In this document: positions 12,724 to 16,471 of the stretch, one piece after another | How the letters are laid out: each line of letters opens with the position of its first letter | Position numbering within the stretch: position 1 is the first letter of the stretch | DNA from: JAIBJN01 sp035461525 | GTDB taxonomy: Bacteria; Actinomycetota; Thermoleophilia; Gaiellales; Gaiellaceae | Length of the DNA stretch: 16,471 nucleotides | Assembly (NCBI GenBank): GCA_035461525.1 | Contig: DATHVD010000011.1 | Span: 1 to 16,471, forward strand | Reading direction: 5' to 3' | Made by a program: the position numbers and the translations under genes | The notes under the pieces: generated by a model | What the model saw: the letters and a program-made list of their open reading frames with translations, nothing else | Told to the model about the DNA's origin: nothing | Database searches by the model: none

Positions 12724-14622
12724 GTGCCTGTTGCGCCCGGTCGACCGGAGGATCACAGTGCAGCGTGTGACGGCGCGTGTGAGGACGGGAGGCGTGAGAT
12801 CGGACTGAGCATCCACCTGCTCGGCCCGCCGAGGATGGAGCGGGGCGGCGCTCCGGTCGAGGCTCCTCGGGGCCGCAAGGCATGGGGCCTGCTCGTCTAC
12901 CTTCTCCGCACGAGGCTGCCTCCCTCGCGAGAGCAGGTGGCCGGCCTTCTCTTTCCGGAGGCGAACGATCCTCTCGGGACGCTTCGCTGGACGCTCTCGG
13001 CCCTCCGGCGCACCCTCGGCGGGGACGCCGAGCTCGGAGGCGATCCGCTTCGCCTGACGCTGCGCGCCGGCACGCTCGTCGACGTCGACGTCCTCGGCCG
13101 GGGCTCCTGGCTCGAGGCGCTCTCGCTGCCGGGCCTCGGCAGGGAGCTCCTGGACGGGCTGGTCTTCCGCTCCAGCCCCGGCTTCGAGATCTGGATCGAG
13201 AGCGAGCGGCGCCACGTCGCGGGCATGACGAGCGCCGTCCTCCACCAGGCCGCGCTCGCGCTCCTCGCACGCGGCGAGGCCGCAGAGGCGGCGCGTCACG
13301 CCTCCGACCTCGTGCGCCTCGACCCCTACGAGGAGAACGCCCACGTCCTTCTCGTCCGCTGCCTCCGCGCCGCCGGGGACCACGAGGCGGCGGCACGCCG
13401 GGCGGAGGCTTGCAGGGAGCTCTTCCGGCGAGAGCTCGGGCTCGACCCGAGCTCCGCCCTGCGCGCGGCCGCCGAGGCGCCGGAGCCGCCGCTCGGCAAG
13501 CGGGTGTCGGGCCGGGCCGCGGTGCTCGCGCAGGTCGAGGCGGGCGGTGCCGCCCTCGCCGCCGGGGCGGTCGAGAGCGGCGTGCAGCGGATGCGGGAGG
13601 CCGTCGCGTTTGCCCGGGCCGTTGGCGACCGCGAGATCCTGGCCACGGCGCTCGTCTCGCTCGGAGGTGCGCTCGTTCATTCAGCTCGCGGCACGGACGA
13701 GGAGGGTGCGGCGGCGCTGCACGAGGGGACGACGCTCGCCGAGCAGGCCGGGCGCGACGACGTCGCGGCGACGGGCTGGCGCGAGATCAGCTGGGTGCAG
13801 TTCCTCCGGGCCGAATACGAGCGGGCCGAGGAGTCGCTGTCGCGGACCGAGGAGCTCGCTCGCGGAAGCGCCGAGGAGCTCGCATGGGTGCATGTCATCC
13901 GCGGCGCGGCCCGGCACGATACGGGCGACTACGCCGCGGCCGGCAGCCTGCTCAACTCGGGGGTCGAGCTGGCGCGCCGGCTGCCCACGGGCCAGCCGCT
14001 CGCGCATGCCCTGACCATGCTTGGCCGGTACCACCTGCTTCGGGGAGAGAGCGATGAGGCCCTCCGGCTCCTGGACCAGGCACTCGAGGAGGCTGAGTCG
14101 CGAGGAATGACCGCGTTCGTCTCGTGGCCCGAGGCGTTCCGGGGCGAGCTCGATCTCCTCCTCGGCGACCTGGACCGCGCGGAGGAGCGCCTCGAGCACG
14201 CGTTCGCGCTCGGATGCGAGGTCGGCGACGCGTGCTGGCAGAGCATCGGCCTGCGAGGGCTCGGCCTCGTCGCGGCTGCGCGCGGGGACACGGCGCGCGC
14301 GCTCGACCTGCTCGTCGAGGCGCCGAAGCAATGCCGTAGCCTCCCCGACACGTACCTCTGGATCGAGGCCTACGGTCTCGACGCCCTGTGCGCAGTCGCC
14401 GTCGAGCAGGCCGCCGGGGTGGCGGCTCGATGGATCGACGAGCTCGAGACGATCGCGGCGCGCCGGGGCATCCGCGAGCTCCTCCTGCGGGCGACCGTCT
14501 ACAGGGCCCGGCTCGGGGAGCCCGGGGCCCTGGAGGCCGCACGCTCGCTGGCAGCCGAGATCGACAACCCCGCGGTGGCCGGCCTCTTCGCGGTGCCAGA
14601 GCTTGCCGGCGATCGGCCCTGA
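12724..14622 (+). CDS. AfsR/SARP-like transcriptional regulator (winged helix, BTAD, TPR)
   Basis: Up to 632 residues. From about residue 28 it reads LSIHLLGPPRMERGGAPV...RGRKAWGLLVYLLR, the OmpR-type winged helix of SARP/AfsR proteins, then LFPEANDPLGTLRWTLSALRRTL. A BTAD follows at about 125-270 (GFEIWIESERRHV, LLRLD-like YEENAHVLLVRCLRAAGDHEAA, RELGLDPSSALR), and the rest is TPR-like helical repeats to about 600. No NB-ARC ATPase is present. Such proteins activate nearby or distant operons. The start is uncertain: GTG 12724 is the only common start in frame but lacks a Shine-Dalgarno, while family alignment favours CTG 12805. The gene is divergent from the cupin, which is a candidate target. 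Confidence 0.85.
   Translation: MPVAPGRPEDHSAACDGACEDGRREIGLSIHLLGPPRMERGGAPVEAPRGRKAWGLLVYLLRTRLPPSREQVAGLLFPEANDPLGTLRWTLSALRRTLGGDAELGGDPLRLTLRAGTLVDVDVLGRGSWLEALSLPGLGRELLDGLVFRSSPGFEIWIESERRHVAGMTSAVLHQAALALLARGEAAEAARHASDLVRLDPYEENAHVLLVRCLRAAGDHEAAARRAEACRELFRRELGLDPSSALRAAAEAPEPPLGKRVSGRAAVLAQVEAGGAALAAGAVESGVQRMREAVAFARAVGDREILATALVSLGGALVHSARGTDEEGAAALHEGTTLAEQAGRDDVAATGWREISWVQFLRAEYERAEESLSRTEELARGSAEELAWVHVIRGAARHDTGDYAAAGSLLNSGVELARRLPTGQPLAHALTMLGRYHLLRGESDEALRLLDQALEEAESRGMTAFVSWPEAFRGELDLLLGDLDRAEERLEHAFALGCEVGDACWQSIGLRGLGLVAAARGDTARALDLLVEAPKQCRSLPDTYLWIEAYGLDALCAVAVEQAAGVAARWIDELETIAARRGIRELLLRATVYRARLGEPGALEAARSLAAEIDNPAVAGLFAVPELAGDRP
12758..12808 (+). CDS. Possible 16-residue leader ORF before the regulator
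   Basis: GTG at 12758 has GGAGG six bases upstream and opens a frame of 16 codons rich in Arg and Val, ending in TGA at 12806-12808. That TGA overlaps CTG 12805 (CTGA), the homology-favoured start of the regulator. A weak promoter-like pair (TTGCGC 12731, 17-base spacer, CACAGT 12754) lies upstream. It may be a coupling or attenuation leader, or reflect a one-base indel at the regulator start. Confidence 0.25.
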   Translation: MQRVTARVRTGGVRSD

Positions 14623-14634
14623 GCCAGAAGGCGA

Positions 14635-14696
14635 CGGAGCGACCCCGGAGTCGAACCGAGCCACTGACGGGCTACGCCGGCTCACCGGTCTTGAAG
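14635..14696 (-). tRNA. 3' fragment of a tRNA with TCA anticodon (tRNA-Sec-like), probable att site
   Basis: On the minus strand there is an anticodon loop CTTCAAG (14696-14690; anticodon TCA), a 3' anticodon strand ACCGG, a long variable region, the T-arm CTCGG-TTCGACT-CCGGG, and an 8-base acceptor strand GTCGCTCC with discriminator G at 14635. Long variable arm, UCA anticodon, 8-base acceptor and G73 are all features of selenocysteine tRNA. No 5' half exists: upstream bases give no matching GGAGCGAC strand or D-arm, and the 5' anticodon strand already fails to pair. Fragments running from anticodon loop to 3' end are typical integration cores. It is probably not expressed. No CCA is encoded. 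Confidence 0.6.
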
Positions 14697-14699
14697 GCC

Positions 14700-15040
14700 G
14701 ATCAGTTTCGCTCAGCGAAGCGGCTTCCTCGGGGTGTGCGCCGGTGTGCGCGCAAGTCGGGCTCAGGTACGCGTCCAGGAGCTTCGCGTCCTCGGCGAGC
14801 TGCCCCTCGAGCTGGTGGCGGTAGGCTCCCGGAGCCAGACGCCGGCCGCGTCGAGGAAGCTGGAATAGGCGTGGCGGCACTCGTGCAGGGTGACCCGCTC
14901 GAGCCCGTGGCCGGTCCATGCCCCGTCGGCACGCGCCGCGACGCTGACGGGCTCGAAGGGTCGGTCGGCGGTGCAGCCGAACGAGACCCCTCGGCGTGCG
15001 AGGTGACCGACCGACGGCATGACCGCGTAAGCATCGCGCA
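14700..15040 (-). pseudogene. Tyrosine recombinase (phage-type integrase) C-terminal remnant, frameshifted and deleted
   Basis: One minus frame encodes FGCTADRPFEPVSV...DGAWTGHGLERVTLHECRHAYSSFLDAAGV, where LHECRH (14888-14871) is the conserved HxxRH box of tyrosine integrases. About 50 bases on, a different frame carries YRHQLEGQLAEDAKLLDAYL (14823-14764), matching the segment that starts at the nucleophilic Tyr in relatives. The roughly 20 residues normally between (Ala-Gly-Val helix to the GH box) are missing, so there is both a deletion and a frameshift. The N-terminal core-binding domain and first catalytic Arg are gone. The remnant ends against the tRNA fragment, the usual place for an integrase next to its att site. 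Boundaries are approximate. Confidence 0.75.
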
Positions 15041-15083
15041 AACCGCGGCGGCCTCGCCCCAGCGCCCGTGGCAGGACGCTCCC

Positions 15084-15112
15084 TTGCACGCGAGGGCGGG
15101 GGATTGTACGCT
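15084..15112 (+). promoter_or_regulatory. Promoter of the DUF1326-DUF2182 operon
   Basis: TTGCAC (15084-15089), 17-base spacer, TACGCT (15107-15112): good -35 and TANNNT -10 boxes. Start of transcription near 15119 gives a leader of about 43 bases containing the GAGGAGGG ribosome site before ATG 15162. Confidence 0.65.
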
Positions 15113-15161
15113 CCTACCCGTCCGCAGCTTCGACCTCCGGTCAGGAGCGAGAGGAGGGATC

Positions 15162-15764
15162 ATGGCGTACCAGCTCGAGGGCCGCCTGCTCGAGGTCTGC
15201 ACGTGCAACATCCTGTGCCCGTGCTGGGTCGGGGAGGATCCCGACCGTGGCACGTGCGACGGCCTGTTCGCGTGGCACTTCGACAAGGGCAACGTGAACG
15301 GCACGGATGTCACCGGGCGTACGTTCGGGTGGGTCGGACACATCCCCGGCAACATCCTCGAAGGCAACTGGCGGATCGTTGTCTTCACCGACGAGGACTC
15401 GACCGACGAGCAGCAGCAGGCGCTGCTCGACGTCTGGACCGGCAAGCTCGGCGGCCCGATCGCCGACCTCGCGCAGCTCGTGGGCGAAGTGCAAGCCGTC
15501 GAACGGGTGCCGATCGTGTTCACGGTCGAGGGCGTGAAGGGGACGGTCAAGTTCGGTGACAGCGCCTCGGCGAAGCTGGAGCCCTACAAGGGTGCGACCG
15601 GCGAGTCGACGACGCTGCACGACACCATCTTCACAACGATTCCCGGCTCACCGGCGTACGTCGGGAAGGCGGAGCATTACCGGGTCGACTTGCCCCAGTA
15701 CGGCTTCCAGATCGATCTCGAAGGCCACAACGCGGTCCAGGGGACGTTCCGCTTCGAGGCCTGA
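15162..15764 (+). CDS. DUF1326 domain-containing protein
   Basis: 200 residues, standard DUF1326 length. The N-terminal hallmark LEVCTCNILCPCW gives Cys13, Cys15, Cys19 and Cys21, with Cys33 in GTCDG, a likely metal-binding cluster. The rest (FAWHFDKGNVNG, FGWVGHIPGNILEGNWRIVVFTDED, then a beta-rich C-terminal half ending HNAVQGTFRFEA) is family-like. No signal peptide is seen. The ATG has GAGGAGGG five bases upstream and its own promoter. The next gene, DUF2182, starts eight bases after its stop; the two families are commonly neighbours and probably work together. Function of the family is not established; metal handling is an inference from cysteines. Confidence 0.92.
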   Translation: MAYQLEGRLLEVCTCNILCPCWVGEDPDRGTCDGLFAWHFDKGNVNGTDVTGRTFGWVGHIPGNILEGNWRIVVFTDEDSTDEQQQALLDVWTGKLGGPIADLAQLVGEVQAVERVPIVFTVEGVKGTVKFGDSASAKLEPYKGATGESTTLHDTIFTTIPGSPAYVGKAEHYRVDLPQYGFQIDLEGHNAVQGTFRFEA

Positions 15765-15772
15765 GCAGTCGC

Positions 15773-16471
15773 GTGTGGCCTCGGGTTCGCGACGACAAGC
15801 TCTTCGCTGCAGCGCTCTTCGGGCTCATCGTTCTCGCCTGGGTAAGTCTCTGGATCTGGAGTAGCTCGCCCTGGGGACGTTTCCTGGGGCACGAGGAGGG
15901 GGGTGAGGCAGGTCTGGGAGACGACTATCTCGTACTCCTCCTCGTGTTCGTCGCCGGCTGGACCCTGATGACCGTGGCGATGATGCTGCCGACAAGTCTG
16001 CCGCTCGTCACGCTCTTTCGGGGGCTGGTGCGCCGGCGCCCCGACCACGCCCTCCTCGTCGGCCTCGTCCTCGTCGGCTATCTCGGCGTGTGGACGCTGT
16101 TCGCACTCCTCGTGCACGCGGGCGACCGGGGTATCCACGCGATCGTTGACCAGGTCGGCTGGCTCGAAGCCAACGCGTGGGCGATCGGAGCCGGAACGCT
16201 CCTTCTGGCAGGGCTCTATCAGTTCTCGTCGCTCAAGTACCGCTGTCTGGACAAGTGCCGCTCGCCGTTCAGCTTCGTGATGGAGCACTGGCGCGGAGGC
16301 CGCGGGCGGTCGAACGCCCTCCGGCTCGGACTCGACCACGGGCTGTTCTGCCTCGGCTGCTGCTGGTCGCTGATGCTGGTCATGTTCGCCGTCGGCGTCG
16401 GCAACCTGGCCTGGATGCTCGTGCTCGCCGCGGTGATGGCCTTCGAGAAGAACCACCCGCTCGGCCGCCGG
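15773..16471 (+). CDS. DUF2182 metal-binding integral membrane protein, C-terminus outside window
   Basis: 233 residues are visible. Hydrophobic segments lie at about 9-29, 52-82, 93-114, 134-151 and 190-224. Family marks are MTVAMMLPTSLPL (66-78), LAGLYQFSSLKYRCLDKCRSP (145-165), and LDHGLFCLGCCWSLM (187-201) followed by GVGNLAWM, with Cys158, Cys162, Cys193, Cys196, Cys197, His189 and several Met as possible metal ligands. The GTG at 15773 follows the DUF1326 stop by eight bases, so co-translation is likely. The frame is open to the last base; little is missing, since family members are about 250-280 residues. Role unknown; a metal-linked membrane partner of DUF1326 is the usual description. 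Confidence 0.9.
   Translation, partial: MWPRVRDDKLFAAALFGLIVLAWVSLWIWSSSPWGRFLGHEEGGEAGLGDDYLVLLLVFVAGWTLMTVAMMLPTSLPLVTLFRGLVRRRPDHALLVGLVLVGYLGVWTLFALLVHAGDRGIHAIVDQVGWLEANAWAIGAGTLLLAGLYQFSSLKYRCLDKCRSPFSFVMEHWRGGRGRSNALRLGLDHGLFCLGCCWSLMLVMFAVGVGNLAWMLVLAAVMAFEKNHPLGRR

Noticed and set aside
12764..12782. CGTGTGA repeated twice as a SARP-type operator
   Set aside because: The spacing is 12 bases, not the 11 typical of SARP heptamer repeats, there are only two copies, and they may lie inside coding sequence.
10535..13396. A 953-codon minus-strand frame opposite the LVIVD and regulator genes
   Set aside because: Low-complexity Arg-rich translation; the opposite strand has clear families, signal peptide and Shine-Dalgarno.
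14635..14729. An intact tRNA-Sec gene
   Set aside because: A 95-base span would start GGAAGCCG, which cannot pair with the 3' acceptor strand GTCGCTCC, and no D-arm is found.
14763..15089. A 108-codon minus-strand ORF as an intact integrase gene
   Set aside because: It holds only the HxxRH box; the Tyr segment is in another frame and the N-terminal domain is missing, so it is part of a pseudogene.
1..16471. CRISPR arrays, insertion sequences with terminal repeats, rRNA
   Set aside because: No regularly spaced direct repeats, no transposase motifs and no rRNA-like stretches were seen on either strand.

Overview
The window is very GC-rich, with dense short-spaced genes, Hanks-type kinase, AfsR/SARP-type regulator, lipoproteins and a few leaderless-looking starts. 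This points to a high-GC actinobacterium, and the DUF1326/DUF2182 pair and LVIVD protein would fit the Thermoleophilia. The taxonomic placement is inference, not measured.

Left region (1-2100): a Ser/Thr protein kinase, cut by the window edge, and a small lipoprotein form a tightly coupled minus-strand pair. The kinase seems to use a CTG start behind a perfect Shine-Dalgarno. Divergent from them is a SIMPL-domain lipoprotein that ends in a strong 14-bp terminator hairpin. A 73-residue protein and a 12-helix APC permease (KimA-like N-terminal motif, apparently leaderless) follow on the plus strand.

Central minus-strand block (10400 down to 3795): VOC/glyoxalase-like protein, FAD/NAD(P) oxidoreductase, flavin-reductase-fold protein, a 755-residue fusion of an M20 zinc peptidase to a P-loop module, an animal-type heme peroxidase, and the decayed N-terminus of a DAO-type FAD oxidoreductase. 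The flavin reductase and the fusion overlap (TGATG). The block reads as a redox and amino-acid/peptide metabolism cluster; the fusion protein is the most unusual single gene.

Right-centre (10480-12690): a well-formed promoter drives a secreted LVIVD-repeat beta-propeller. It converges on a secreted cupin, and both share one bidirectional terminator. An AfsR/SARP-like BTAD-TPR regulator is divergent from the cupin; its start is ambiguous and a short leader ORF may be coupled to it through another CTGA overlap.

Right end (14623-16471): directly after the regulator lies the 3' part of a tRNA with a TCA anticodon (selenocysteine-tRNA-like). It abuts a frameshifted, internally deleted remnant of a tyrosine integrase, so this is the scar of an integrative element at a tRNA gene. 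Beyond it a good promoter reads into DUF1326 and DUF2182 genes, a cysteine-rich soluble/membrane pair whose second member runs off the window. No stretch over about 300 bases is unexplained: 14623-15161 is the tRNA fragment, integrase remnant and promoter, and 10401-10618 is a divergent promoter region.
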